This document shows, piece after piece, positions 56,658 to 64,000 of a DNA stretch of 64,000 bases (its first letter is position 1; each line of letters opens with the position of its first letter). The translations under genes and the position numbers were made by a program. The DNA comes from Pseudomonadota bacterium (lineage in GTDB: Bacteria > Pseudomonadota > Alphaproteobacteria > Rhizobiales > Beijerinckiaceae): NCBI GenBank assembly GCA_021781815.1, contig JAJXWB010000002.1, positions 1 through 64,000 on the forward strand, read 5' to 3'. The notes under the pieces are model-generated. The model was not told the origin of the DNA, searched no databases, and was given only the letters and a program-made list of their open reading frames with translations.

Positions 56658-58196
56658 ATGTCGCGCTACAATGCGTGTGAGGATCTGCTCGACCGCAATG
56701 TTGCGGCGGGGCGTGGGGAAAAGACGGCGTTCATCGATCCTCGGCGAAGCATAACCTACGCCGGGCTTGCGATGGAGACGCGCCGCTTCGCAAATGTTTT
56801 GACAATGCTGGGCGTCCGTCGTGAGCAGCGGGTCGCGCTCGCGCTGCTCGACACCGTCGAATATCCGGCCGCCTTTCTCGGCGCCATTCGCGCCGGCATC
56901 GTCCCGGTCTGCCTCAACACGCTGCTCGCCGCGGAGCAATATGCCTACATGCTCGCGGATTCGCGGGCGGCGGTCCTGTTCGTCTCGGCGCCGCTTCTGC
57001 CGGTGCTGCGGCCGGCGCTCGCACATACGCCCGATGTCACGCATGTCGTGGTGATTGGGCCGGGCGCCGAAGGCAAGGAACTCGAATTCGCGGATTTGAT
57101 GGACAAGGCTTCGGATCAGTTCGTTCCTGTGGACACCCACCCGGATGAAACAGCTTTCTGGCTCTATTCCTCCGGCTCGACTGGCGCCCCGAAGGGCACG
57201 AAGCATGTCCATACGAGCCTGATGGAGACGGCGCGCCTGTTCGCCAAGGGAGTGCTTGGTCTGCGCGAGGACGACGTCGTGCATTCCGCCGCAAAGCTGT
57301 TCTTTGCCTACGGTCTCGGCAACGCCCTGTCGTTCCCGATGGCGGTCGGCGCAACGGCGATCCTCAATCCCGAGCGCCCGACTCCTGCGGCGGTCTTCGC
57401 CATGCTCGAGAAATACAGGCCGACTGTTTTTTGCGGCGTGCCGACCCTGTTCTCCGCCATGCTGCACGACGAGGCGCACGCCGCCCACCCCGGTTCGTCG
57501 CGCCTGCGCATTTCCACCTCCGCCGGCGAGGCGCTCCCGGAGCATATCGGCAAGGCCTGGAAGCAACGCTTCGGCACGGACATCGTCGATGGCGTCGGCT
57601 CCACGGAAATGCTGCACATCTTCCTTTCGAACCACCCGGACGACATCGTCTACGGCACGTCCGGGCGCGCGGTGCCCGGCTATGACGTGCGCCTGCTCGA
57701 CGATGGCGGCATGGTTGAGGTAGCGGACGGCGAGGTCGGCGAACTTTACGTGCGCGGCTCAACGGCTGCGGACGGCTACTGGAACCAGCGCGACAAGAGT
57801 CGTGCGACCTTCCGGGGCGAATGGACGCGCACCGGTGACAAGTACACGCGCGACGCCAGCGGTCGCTACACCTACTGCGGCCGCGCCGACGACATGTTCA
57901 AGGTGTCGGGCATCTGGGTCTCGCCCTTCGAGGTGGAAGGGGCGCTGGCGAGCCATCCCGCCGTGCTCGAAGCTGCGGTCGTGCCTGCGGCCGACGAAGA
58001 CAATCTCCTGAAGCCCAAAGCCTTTGTCGTGCTCAAGCCCGGCATTTCCGCTGATGGGCTCGAGGCGGCCTTGAAGGACCACGTGAAGGCCGCGATCGGT
58101 CTGTGGAAATATCCGCGCTGGGTCGAAGTGCGCGAGAGCCTCCCCAAGACCGCAACCGGCAAGATTCAGCGGTTCAAGCTGCGGGAGGAGGCGTGA
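56658..58196 (+). CDS. bclA: Benzoate-CoA ligase
   Basis: Adenylate-forming ligase that activates benzoate (or a close aromatic acid) to its CoA ester, entry step of the box pathway. 512 aa: AMP loop LYSSGSTGAPKGTKH (170-184), KLFFAYGLGNALSFPM (typical of benzoate-CoA ligases), DGVGSTEMLHIFLSN (A5), TGDKYTRDASGRYTYCGRADDMFKVSGIWVSP (A7-A8), and catalytic Lys502 in TATGKIQRFKL. AGGAG precedes ATG 56658. The next gene starts inside its stop. Confidence 0.95.
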   Translation: MSRYNACEDLLDRNVAAGRGEKTAFIDPRRSITYAGLAMETRRFANVLTMLGVRREQRVALALLDTVEYPAAFLGAIRAGIVPVCLNTLLAAEQYAYMLADSRAAVLFVSAPLLPVLRPALAHTPDVTHVVVIGPGAEGKELEFADLMDKASDQFVPVDTHPDETAFWLYSSGSTGAPKGTKHVHTSLMETARLFAKGVLGLREDDVVHSAAKLFFAYGLGNALSFPMAVGATAILNPERPTPAAVFAMLEKYRPTVFCGVPTLFSAMLHDEAHAAHPGSSRLRISTSAGEALPEHIGKAWKQRFGTDIVDGVGSTEMLHIFLSNHPDDIVYGTSGRAVPGYDVRLLDDGGMVEVADGEVGELYVRGSTAADGYWNQRDKSRATFRGEWTRTGDKYTRDASGRYTYCGRADDMFKVSGIWVSPFEVEGALASHPAVLEAAVVPAADEDNLLKPKAFVVLKPGISADGLEAALKDHVKAAIGLWKYPRWVEVRESLPKTATGKIQRFKLREEA

Positions 58197-59008
58197 CCCT
58201 CAGTTCAACCGAGTGCGATCTGGAGATAGACGGACTGAAACTGGAAGGCCGCTGGATAGGCCCGGGTCCGCGAGACGCGCCGACATTGGTCCTGCTGCAT
58301 GAAGGTCTCGGCAGCGTCGGCCTGTGGGGCGATTTTCCGCAGAAATTGGCCGCAGCGATCGGTTGTGGAGTGTTCGCCTATTCACGCGCCGGCTACGGCC
58401 GGTCCGATCCCGTCGCGCTGCCGCGTCCGCTTTCCTATATGCACGACGAGGCGCGCGGCGCCCTGCCGAAAATCCTCGATGCCATCGGTTTCCGGCGCGG
58501 CATGATCGTCGGCCATTCCGATGGCGCCTCGATTGCAGTGATCTATGCCGGAACGCACGACGATCGACGCCTCGACGGGATCGTGCTGATGGCGCCGCAT
58601 GTGTTCACCGAGGATATGGGGATCGCCTCGATCGCGGAGGCGAAGCGCGCTTACGAAGAAGGTGACCTCAAGCGGAAACTTGCGCGCTGGCACGAGAATG
58701 TCGACTGCGCCTTCTACGGCTGGAACGGCGCATGGCTCGACCCGGATTTCCGCAAATGGAACCTGACCGAATTCCTGCCCGCGATCCGCACCCCGGTGCT
58801 GATCGTGCAGGGCGAGGCGGACCAGTACGGCACGATCGCGCAGGTTCAGGCGATCGAGACACGTTGCGGCGGCCCGGTCGAGACGACGATGCTGCCCGGC
58901 GTCGGCCATTCGCCGCATCGGGAGGCGCCGGAAGCGGCGCTGGAGGCCATCCGCTGCTTTGTGCGGGCGCACGGCCAAATTCCGATAAAAATGAGCAATA
59001 GCGCATGA
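58193..59008 (+). CDS. Alpha/beta hydrolase of the box cluster
   Basis: About 271 aa from GTG 58193, whose last two bases open the bclA TGA; GGGAGGAGGC is just upstream. Nucleophile elbow IVGHSDGASIA (Ser), Asp in VQGEADQYG, His in PGVGHSPHREAPEAA; oxyanion region LVLLHEGLGSVG. Related hydrolases accompany box genes in other proteobacteria; hydrolysis of an aberrant CoA thioester or ring-opened lactone is possible, but the substrate is unknown. Confidence 0.85.
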   Translation: MTLSSTECDLEIDGLKLEGRWIGPGPRDAPTLVLLHEGLGSVGLWGDFPQKLAAAIGCGVFAYSRAGYGRSDPVALPRPLSYMHDEARGALPKILDAIGFRRGMIVGHSDGASIAVIYAGTHDDRRLDGIVLMAPHVFTEDMGIASIAEAKRAYEEGDLKRKLARWHENVDCAFYGWNGAWLDPDFRKWNLTEFLPAIRTPVLIVQGEADQYGTIAQVQAIETRCGGPVETTMLPGVGHSPHREAPEAALEAIRCFVRAHGQIPIKMSNSA

Positions 59009-59021
59009 TAGCGCTGGACAA

Positions 59022-59045
59022 TGCACAATAATGCATTATTGTGCA
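59022..59045. promoter_or_regulatory. 24-bp perfect palindrome, candidate BoxR operator upstream of boxC
   Basis: The sequence is TGCA-N6-TGCA-N6-TGCA with N6 = CAATAA and TTATTG, a perfect inverted repeat with TGCA blocks exactly 10 bp apart (one helical turn). Another TGCA is at 59066-59069. An AGCGC/GCGCT inverted pair (59000-59015) lies just before it. BzdR/BoxR operators are described as TGCA-based, and boxR is in this cluster; boxC starts 34 bp downstream. Confidence 0.75.
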
Positions 59046-59079
59046 GGTTCAATCATGAAGCATTATGCAGGGAGCGGAT

Positions 59080-60768
59080 ATGGCCGACGCGAAACGCAAG
59101 CTCGCCAGCGGTAAGGATTTCATCGACTTCCAGACCGATCCGTCGCGCTACAAGCACTGGAAGATTTCGGTCGACGGCGACGTGGCGACGCTCGCCATGG
59201 ATGTGGACGAGAACGGCGGGCTTTACGAGGGCTATCAGCTCAAGCTGAATTCCTACGATCTTGGCGTCGACATCGAACTGGCCGATGCGCTGACGCGGCT
59301 GCGGTTCGAACATCCGAACGTGAAAGTCGTGCTGCTGCGCTCGGCGAAAGACCGGGTTTTCTGCGCCGGCGCTAACATTCGCATGCTCGCGGGCTCCGAA
59401 CACCCGCACAAGGTGAACTTCTGCAAATTCACCAACGAGACGCGCAATTCGATGGAAGATGCGGCCGAACATTCCGGTCAGCATTTCATCACCGTCGTCA
59501 ACGGCACGGCGGCTGGAGGCGGCTACGAACTGGCGCTGGCGACCGGCCATATCATGATGATCGACGACGGTTCGACCGCAGTGTCGCTGCCGGAAGTGCC
59601 ACTGCTTGCCGTGCTGCCGGGCACGGGAGGTCTGACGCGCGTCGTCGACAAGCGCATGGTGCGCCGCGACCACGCCGATGTGTTCTGCACGATCGAAGAG
59701 GGAATCAAGGGGCGCCGCGCCGTGCAATGGCGTCTCGTCGACGAACTCGTCCCGCCTTCAAAACTTGAAGATCGCGTGAAGGAGAAGGCAGCCGAGATCG
59801 CTGCGAAATCGAAGCGGAACGGTCCGCCCGGAGGCGTGACGCTGACGCCGCTTGAACGCAAGTTCCGCGCCGACGGCATCGACTATCCGTTCGTGAAGGT
59901 TGACGTCGACGCGGCCCAGCGCGTCGCAACGATCACCGTGCGCGCGCCCGACGCCGAGCCGCCGATTTCGGTGGAGGGGATGGTCACGCAGGGCGCAACA
60001 TTCTGGCCCTTGCAGAGCGCGCGCGAACTCGACGACTCCATCCTGCATTTACGCAACAACGCCTATGAAATCGGGACCTGGATATTCCGGACGGAAGGCG
60101 ATCCCGCGCGCGTGAAGGCCTATGACGAATTCGTCGAAGCGCACAAATCTCATTGGTTCGCGCATGAAACGCGTCACTACTGGAAACGGGTGCTCAAGCG
60201 CATCGACGTCACGTCGCGCACGCTGGTCGCGGTGATCGAGCCGGGCTCGTGCTTCGTCGGCACGCTCGCTGAACTCGCCTTCGCCTCGGACCGTTCCTAC
60301 ATGCTGATCGGCGCCATGCAGGGCGACAATCGCCCGGCTGCGAAGATCGAACTGACGAAGTTGAACTTCGGCGCATATCCGATGTCGCACGGCCTGACGC
60401 GCCTGCAGGCCCGCTTCCTCGCCGAGCCCGGCAAGCCGGCCGAACTCGAAAAGGAAATCGGCAGGCAGTTCGAGGCGGACGAAGCCGAGACCGCCGGCCT
60501 CGTCACCTACGGCCTCGACGACATCGACTGGGCTGACGAAATGCGCGTATTCATGGAAGAGCGCACCAGTTTCTCGCCGGACGCGCTGACGGGCCTCGAA
60601 GCCAATCTGCGCTTCGCCGGACCGGAGACGATGGAATCGAAAATCTTCGCCCGTCTCACCGCCTGGCAGAACTGGATCTTCCAGCGACCGAACGCCGTGG
60701 GCCCGGATGGCGCGCTCAGCCGCTTCGGCACGGGAGAGCGCCCGGTCTACGACATGCGCCGCGTTTGA
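59080..60768 (+). CDS. boxC: 2,3-epoxybenzoyl-CoA dihydrolase BoxC (benzoyl-CoA-dihydrodiol lyase)
   Basis: Crotonase-family enzyme that opens 2,3-epoxybenzoyl-CoA to 3,4-dehydroadipyl-CoA semialdehyde with release of formate. 562 aa, the usual BoxC length with two crotonase-like halves. Landmarks: DFQTDPSRYKHWKISVDGDVATLAMDVDE, RVFCAGANIRML, NGTAAGGGYELALATGHIMMIDDG, PLLAVLPGTGGLTRVVDKRMVRRD, SCFVGTLAELAFASDR. ATG 59080 is chosen (GGAG 5 nt upstream) over ATG 59065. Confidence 0.95.
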   Translation: MADAKRKLASGKDFIDFQTDPSRYKHWKISVDGDVATLAMDVDENGGLYEGYQLKLNSYDLGVDIELADALTRLRFEHPNVKVVLLRSAKDRVFCAGANIRMLAGSEHPHKVNFCKFTNETRNSMEDAAEHSGQHFITVVNGTAAGGGYELALATGHIMMIDDGSTAVSLPEVPLLAVLPGTGGLTRVVDKRMVRRDHADVFCTIEEGIKGRRAVQWRLVDELVPPSKLEDRVKEKAAEIAAKSKRNGPPGGVTLTPLERKFRADGIDYPFVKVDVDAAQRVATITVRAPDAEPPISVEGMVTQGATFWPLQSARELDDSILHLRNNAYEIGTWIFRTEGDPARVKAYDEFVEAHKSHWFAHETRHYWKRVLKRIDVTSRTLVAVIEPGSCFVGTLAELAFASDRSYMLIGAMQGDNRPAAKIELTKLNFGAYPMSHGLTRLQARFLAEPGKPAELEKEIGRQFEADEAETAGLVTYGLDDIDWADEMRVFMEERTSFSPDALTGLEANLRFAGPETMESKIFARLTAWQNWIFQRPNAVGPDGALSRFGTGERPVYDMRRV

Positions 60769-60780
60769 GGCCAATTGTCT

Positions 60781-60850
60781 TCCCCGCGAAAGCGGGGGTC
60801 CAGAATGAGCAAAACGCGAAGTCGGGGAACCGGATTCCCGCTTTCGCGGA
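60781..60850. repeat. REP-like inverted repeat between boxC and boxB
   Basis: CCGCGAAAGCGGG (60784-60796) pairs with CCCGCTTTCGCGG (60837-60849); the left arm alone also forms a CCCCGC-GAAA-GCGGGG hairpin (GNRA loop, 60782-60797). The flanking GCGGGGGTCCAGAATGAG is typical of intergenic repeats in Rhizobiales. Could modulate mRNA stability inside the operon. Confidence 0.75.
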
Positions 60851-60874
60851 CATGATGCAACCGAGGAGACTCCC

Positions 60875-62323
60875 ATGACCGACAACATCAACGTCGACTA
60901 TTCGACCCGCATTCCCAACAACGTCGGCCTTACAGAAGACCGCACCGTGCTGCGCGCGCTGGAAGGCTGGCACCCCGGCTATATCGACTGGTGGAAGGAC
61001 ATGGGGCCGGAAGGCTTTCAGGAAGCTCTGGTCTATCTGCGCACGGCCGTATCCGTCGACCCGAAGGGCTGGGCGAAATTCGATTATGTGAAAATGCCGG
61101 ACTATCGCTGGGGCGTTCTGCTCGCGCCGAAGGAAGAGGGCCGCAAGGTCAATTTCGGCAAGCACAAGGGTGAGCCGGCCTTCCAGGAGGTGCCCGGCGA
61201 ATATCGCGCCATGTTGCGCCGCCTGATCGTGATCCAGGGCGACACGGAGCCGGCCTCGGTCGAGCAGCAGCGCCACCTCGGCGCGACCGCGCCGTCGCTC
61301 TACGATCTTCGCAACCTGTTCCAGGTCAACGTCGAGGAAGGCCGCCATCTCTGGGCGATGGTCTATCTGCTGCACAAGTACTTCGGCCGCGACGGCCGCG
61401 AGGAGGCGGACGAATTGCTGCGCCGTCGCTCCGGCGACCAGGACAGCCCTCGCATGCTCGGCGCCTTCAACGAGAAGACGCCGGACTGGCTCTCATTCTT
61501 CATGTTCACCTTCTTCACCGATCGTGATGGCAAGATGCAGCTCGAAAGCCTGGCGCAGTCTGGCTTCGATCCACTGTCGCGCACCTGCCGCTTCATGCTG
61601 ACGGAAGAGGCCCACCATATGTTCGTCGGCGAGACCGGCGTCGGCCGAACCATCCAGCGTACCTGCGAGGCGATGAAGGCTGCCGGAATCACGGACCCGA
61701 ACGAAATTACGAAGGTGCGCGCGCTCGGTGTCATCGACCTGCCGACGATCCAGAAGAAGCTCAACCTGCATTATTCGCTGACGCTCGACCTGTTCGGCGC
61801 GGAAATCTCAACCAACTCGGCGAACTTTTACAATGCGGGTCTCAAGGGCCGGTTCGGCGAGACGAAGATCGACGACGATCATCAGCTCACCAACGCCTTC
61901 TATCCCGTGCTGAAACTGGTAGACGGCAAGATCGTCAAGGTCGACGAGCCCGCGCTCACGGCGCTCAACATGCGCCTGCGCGACGATTATTCGGAAGATT
62001 GCGCGCGCGGCGTCGAACGCTGGAACAAAATCATCGACAAGGAAGGCGTTGCGTTCCGGCTGGAGCTGCCGCACGTCGCCTTCAACCGCAAGATCGGCGA
62101 GTTCCGCGATATCGAAGTCACGCCGAAGGGCGTGATCCTGTCGGCGGCGGACTGGGCCAAGGCGAGCGACGATTATCTGCCGTCAGTGTCGGACGGCGAA
62201 TTCCTGAACTCGCTCATGAAGCCTGCGCATGGCGTCGGCGAATATGCGAGCTGGATCTCCGCGCCGAAGGTTGGCATCGACAACAAGCCCGGCGATTTCG
62301 AATACGTCCGCATCGCGGCATAG
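60875..62323 (+). CDS. boxB: Benzoyl-CoA 2,3-epoxidase subunit BoxB
   Basis: Diiron oxygenase component of the benzoyl-CoA epoxidase. 482 aa. Candidate iron ligands, aligned by a constant +5 offset to the published BoxB set (from memory): Glu125, Glu155, His158 (in EEGRH), Asp216, Glu245 and His248 (in EEAHH). Other landmarks: PGEYRAMLRRLIVIQGDTEPAS, WLSFFMFTFFTDRDGKMQL, FGAEISTNSANFYNAGLKGRF. GAGGAG precedes ATG 60875. Confidence 0.95.
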   Translation: MTDNINVDYSTRIPNNVGLTEDRTVLRALEGWHPGYIDWWKDMGPEGFQEALVYLRTAVSVDPKGWAKFDYVKMPDYRWGVLLAPKEEGRKVNFGKHKGEPAFQEVPGEYRAMLRRLIVIQGDTEPASVEQQRHLGATAPSLYDLRNLFQVNVEEGRHLWAMVYLLHKYFGRDGREEADELLRRRSGDQDSPRMLGAFNEKTPDWLSFFMFTFFTDRDGKMQLESLAQSGFDPLSRTCRFMLTEEAHHMFVGETGVGRTIQRTCEAMKAAGITDPNEITKVRALGVIDLPTIQKKLNLHYSLTLDLFGAEISTNSANFYNAGLKGRFGETKIDDDHQLTNAFYPVLKLVDGKIVKVDEPALTALNMRLRDDYSEDCARGVERWNKIIDKEGVAFRLELPHVAFNRKIGEFRDIEVTPKGVILSAADWAKASDDYLPSVSDGEFLNSLMKPAHGVGEYASWISAPKVGIDNKPGDFEYVRIAA

Positions 62324-62458
62324 GGGATAGGCTGTCAGCCCCGGCGCTCGCAAAAGCGAGCGATCGGGGATCCAGAGGTCCGCGCTTCGCTATAGAGTCT
62401 GTACGCCCTGTCGGGCCTTCGGCCCGTCGGGAAGATACATAAATCCTTCGGATACGTC
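62324..62458. repeat. Second REP-like element: two tandem hairpins between boxB and boxA
   Basis: First hairpin CGCTCGC-AAAA-GCGAGCG (62345-62362), extended by CCCCG/CGGGG arms (62339-62343/62365-62369). Second hairpin CGGGCC-TTC-GGCCCG (62412-62426), with outer CCC/GGG. The tail CGGGGATCCAGAG resembles the one after the boxC-boxB element, suggesting the same repeat family. BoxA has no strong Shine-Dalgarno beyond it. Confidence 0.7.
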
Positions 62459-63640
62459 ATGAACGCGCCGCTCAAACAGCACCTGATCGATCCGGAAATC
62501 TGCATCCGCTGCAACACGTGCGAGGAAACCTGTCCGGTCGACGCGATCACTCACGACAGCAACAATTACGTGGTCGACGCCGCCCGGTGCAATCTGTGCA
62601 TGGATTGCATTCCACCCTGCCCAACCGGCTCGATCGACAATTGGCGTATCGTCGGAGCGCCCTATTCGCTCGAAGACCAGTTCTCGTGGGAGGAATTGCC
62701 GAAACAGGAGCAGATCGCGACCGGCGACGGCGCGGAGGCGATCGACGCCGACGTCCAGGCGCTGATCGACAGCGCGCATACAGGCGCCGGCGGCAAATCG
62801 GTCGCGCCCGCCTCGGCGCTGAAGCCATCGGTCAATCTCTACAACCGCGACAGCGCGGCGATTGCGACCGTCACCGGAAATTATCGCCTGACACACGAGG
62901 AATCGGACGTCGACGTCCATCACATCATTCTCGACCTCGGCGATACGCCCTTGCCGGTGCTCGAGGGCCAGTCGATCGGCATCGTGCCGCCGGGCGTCGA
63001 TCCGGATGGCAAGCCGCATCGTATCCGCCTCTATTCGATTGCGAGCCCGCGCCACGGCGAGAGGCCAAACCACAACAATCTCGCGCTCACAGTGAAGCGC
63101 GAGACAAATGGCGTGTGTTCGAACTACATGTGCGATCTGAAGAAGGGCGACAAGGTGCGGATCACCGGCCCGTTCGGCGCAACCTTCTTGATGCCGAACG
63201 ATCCGGCCGCCAACATCATAATGATCTGCACCGGCACCGGCTCGGCGCCGTTCCGCGCCTTCACCGAATGGCGACGGCGCGCCATGCCGAACGCGACCGG
63301 CCGCATGCTGCTGTTCTTCGGCGCCCGACGTCCGCAGGACTTGCCCTATTTCGGTCCGTTGCAAAAGGTGCCGGACAGCCTGCTGGGCAAGTATTTCGCA
63401 TATTCGCGCGTGCCGGGGGAGAAAAAAGTCTACGTGCAGGATCTCATGCGCCGCGAGGAAACGATGCTCGCCAAACTCGCGCCGTCGCCCCACACGCACA
63501 TCTATGTCTGCGGACTGAAAGGCATGGAACAGGGCGTCGACTCAGCGCTTGACGATATCTGCCGCAGCGCCGAATTGCGATGGGCGGACCTGCGCGATGC
63601 GATGCGTTCGGAAGGGCGCTATCACGTCGAGACTTATTGA
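62459..63640 (+). CDS. boxA: Benzoyl-CoA 2,3-epoxidase subunit BoxA (NADPH reductase)
   Basis: Reductase of the epoxidase. 393 aa: an N-terminal 2[4Fe-4S] ferredoxin with Cys15/18/21/25 ([11 protein letters not shown]) and Cys44/47/50/54 ([11 protein letters not shown]), then an FAD/NADP module: [16 protein letters not shown] (FAD), [36 protein letters not shown] (NADP), [15 protein letters not shown], ending GRYHVETY. Together with BoxB it forms 2,3-epoxybenzoyl-CoA. Stop at 63640. Confidence 0.96.
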   Translation: MNAPLKQHLIDPEICIRCNTCEETCPVDAITHDSNNYVVDAARCNLCMDCIPPCPTGSIDNWRIVGAPYSLEDQFSWEELPKQEQIATGDGAEAIDADVQALIDSAHTGAGGKSVAPASALKPSVNLYNRDSAAIATVTGNYRLTHEESDVDVHHIILDLGDTPLPVLEGQSIGIVPPGVDPDGKPHRIRLYSIASPRHGERPNHNNLALTVKRETNGVCSNYMCDLKKGDKVRITGPFGATFLMPNDPAANIIMICTGTGSAPFRAFTEWRRRAMPNATGRMLLFFGARRPQDLPYFGPLQKVPDSLLGKYFAYSRVPGEKKVYVQDLMRREETMLAKLAPSPHTHIYVCGLKGMEQGVDSALDDICRSAELRWADLRDAMRSEGRYHVETY

Positions 63641-63777
63641 ACGGGACACCCTGCATCGCGGCCATCGTGATCGCGGGATCCATGCGTCCGCATCCGGGCC
63701 GGGCGCTCCGTCGGCCTTACGAACATCGCTGCCCGCCCGATCTCGATTTCCGATTGCGGCTGGGCCATGGTCCGCAC

Positions 63778-64000
63778 ATGGCGAACAACGAATCGATCGA
63801 CGGGACGACGCTGCAAAAGCAGGCCGCCGCACTTGCACCGGACGAAATCCCGGCGATTGCTTCTCTCCGGCGTATCGCCGAATCCAATCCCGATCGGCCG
63901 TTCGTTGTCGCGCAGCTCGGCCAGTCGCTTGACGGGCGAATCGCGACTCCTGGCGGCGAATCGCGCTACATCAACGCGGCGGCCGGACTTGATCATTTGC
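63778..64000 (+). CDS. RibD-C-terminal-domain (pyrimidine reductase-like) protein, 3' truncated by the window
   Basis: From ATG 63778 the frame runs to the window end: MANNESIDGTTLQKQAAALAP, then DRPFVVAQLGQSLDGRIATPGGESRYINAAAGLDHL, matching RibD_C/bacterial DHFR-like reductases at their start. An in-frame ATG at 63682 (33 codons earlier) could be the real start; nothing decides between them. It follows boxA by 137 bp, and whether it serves the cluster or riboflavin is unknown. Confidence 0.65.
   Translation, partial: MANNESIDGTTLQKQAAALAPDEIPAIASLRRIAESNPDRPFVVAQLGQSLDGRIATPGGESRYINAAAGLDHL

Noticed and set aside
1-64000. CRISPR arrays, rRNA or tRNA genes
   Set aside because: No regular direct-repeat/spacer array and no convincing rRNA or tRNA sequence found on either strand by reading.

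Overview
The window reads as an alphaproteobacterial chromosome, most likely order Hyphomicrobiales (Rhizobiales) and possibly Beijerinckiaceae/Rhodoblastus-like. The order call is an inference from gene order (ftsK-lolA-xth; leuS-lptE-holA; rho-mnmE-mnmG-rsmG-parA-parB; hemE | PPDK regulator-maf-coaE-dnaQ-secB; dnaA-rpsT; mutM | ubiE-ubiB-coaBC-dut; metK-lnt-corC-ybeY-phoH-miaB-tsaB-nfu-trpS) and from the high-GC codon use. The genus cannot be fixed from the sequence alone. About 60 genes are recognisable, and almost the whole window is coding.

Region 1 (1-16.6 kb): the end of ftsK, lolA, xth, a small cNMP-binding protein, an OmpR-type response regulator, an L,D-transpeptidase, the PLP protein YggS, the leuS-lptE-holA operon, and a leftward block parB-parA-rsmG-mnmG-mnmE-rho-hemE. 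One perfect and one near-perfect parS site lie inside mnmG and rsmG. The AT-rich gap 16582-16933 between hemE and the divergent PPDK-regulator gene is the best oriC candidate: gene direction flips there and degenerate DnaA boxes are present.

Region 2 (16.9-36 kb): PPDK regulator, maf, coaE, dnaQ, secB, a Tim44-like protein, mltA, smr, an XRE regulator and a PfkB kinase. These are followed by dnaA, rpsT, an enoyl-CoA hydratase, cysK, the dut-coaBC-ubiB-ubiE operon, mutM, an intracellular PHB depolymerase and a zinc metallopeptidase.

Region 3 (36-48.2 kb): a long leftward housekeeping run covering trmB, metK, a PraR/PhrR-like XRE regulator, lnt, corC, ybeY, phoH, miaB, an acyltransferase, rimI, tsaB, nfu and trpS.

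Region 4 (48.3-49.45 kb): a mobile-DNA scar. It holds an IS5-family element whose transposase is frameshifted, then a short tyrosine-recombinase remnant carrying a nonsense codon. Housekeeping gene order stops here.

Region 5 (49.4-63.6 kb): an aerobic benzoyl-CoA ('box') catabolic cluster. On the minus strand are a VOC protein, a glutathione S-transferase, a branched-chain-type ABC importer (with LivM and LivG fused) and the regulator BoxR. On the plus strand are benzoate-CoA ligase, an alpha/beta hydrolase, boxC, boxB and boxA. The inferred flow is benzoate uptake by the Liv-type importer, activation by the ligase, epoxidation by BoxAB and ring cleavage by BoxC, with BoxR sensing benzoyl-CoA. 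A perfect 24-bp palindrome with three TGCA blocks at 10-bp spacing sits directly upstream of boxC, and a related motif lies in the boxR-ligase gap; both are candidate BoxR operators. Two different REP-like hairpin elements separate boxC/boxB and boxB/boxA. The expected semialdehyde dehydrogenase (boxD) is not in the window. The window ends inside a RibD-C-like reductase gene.
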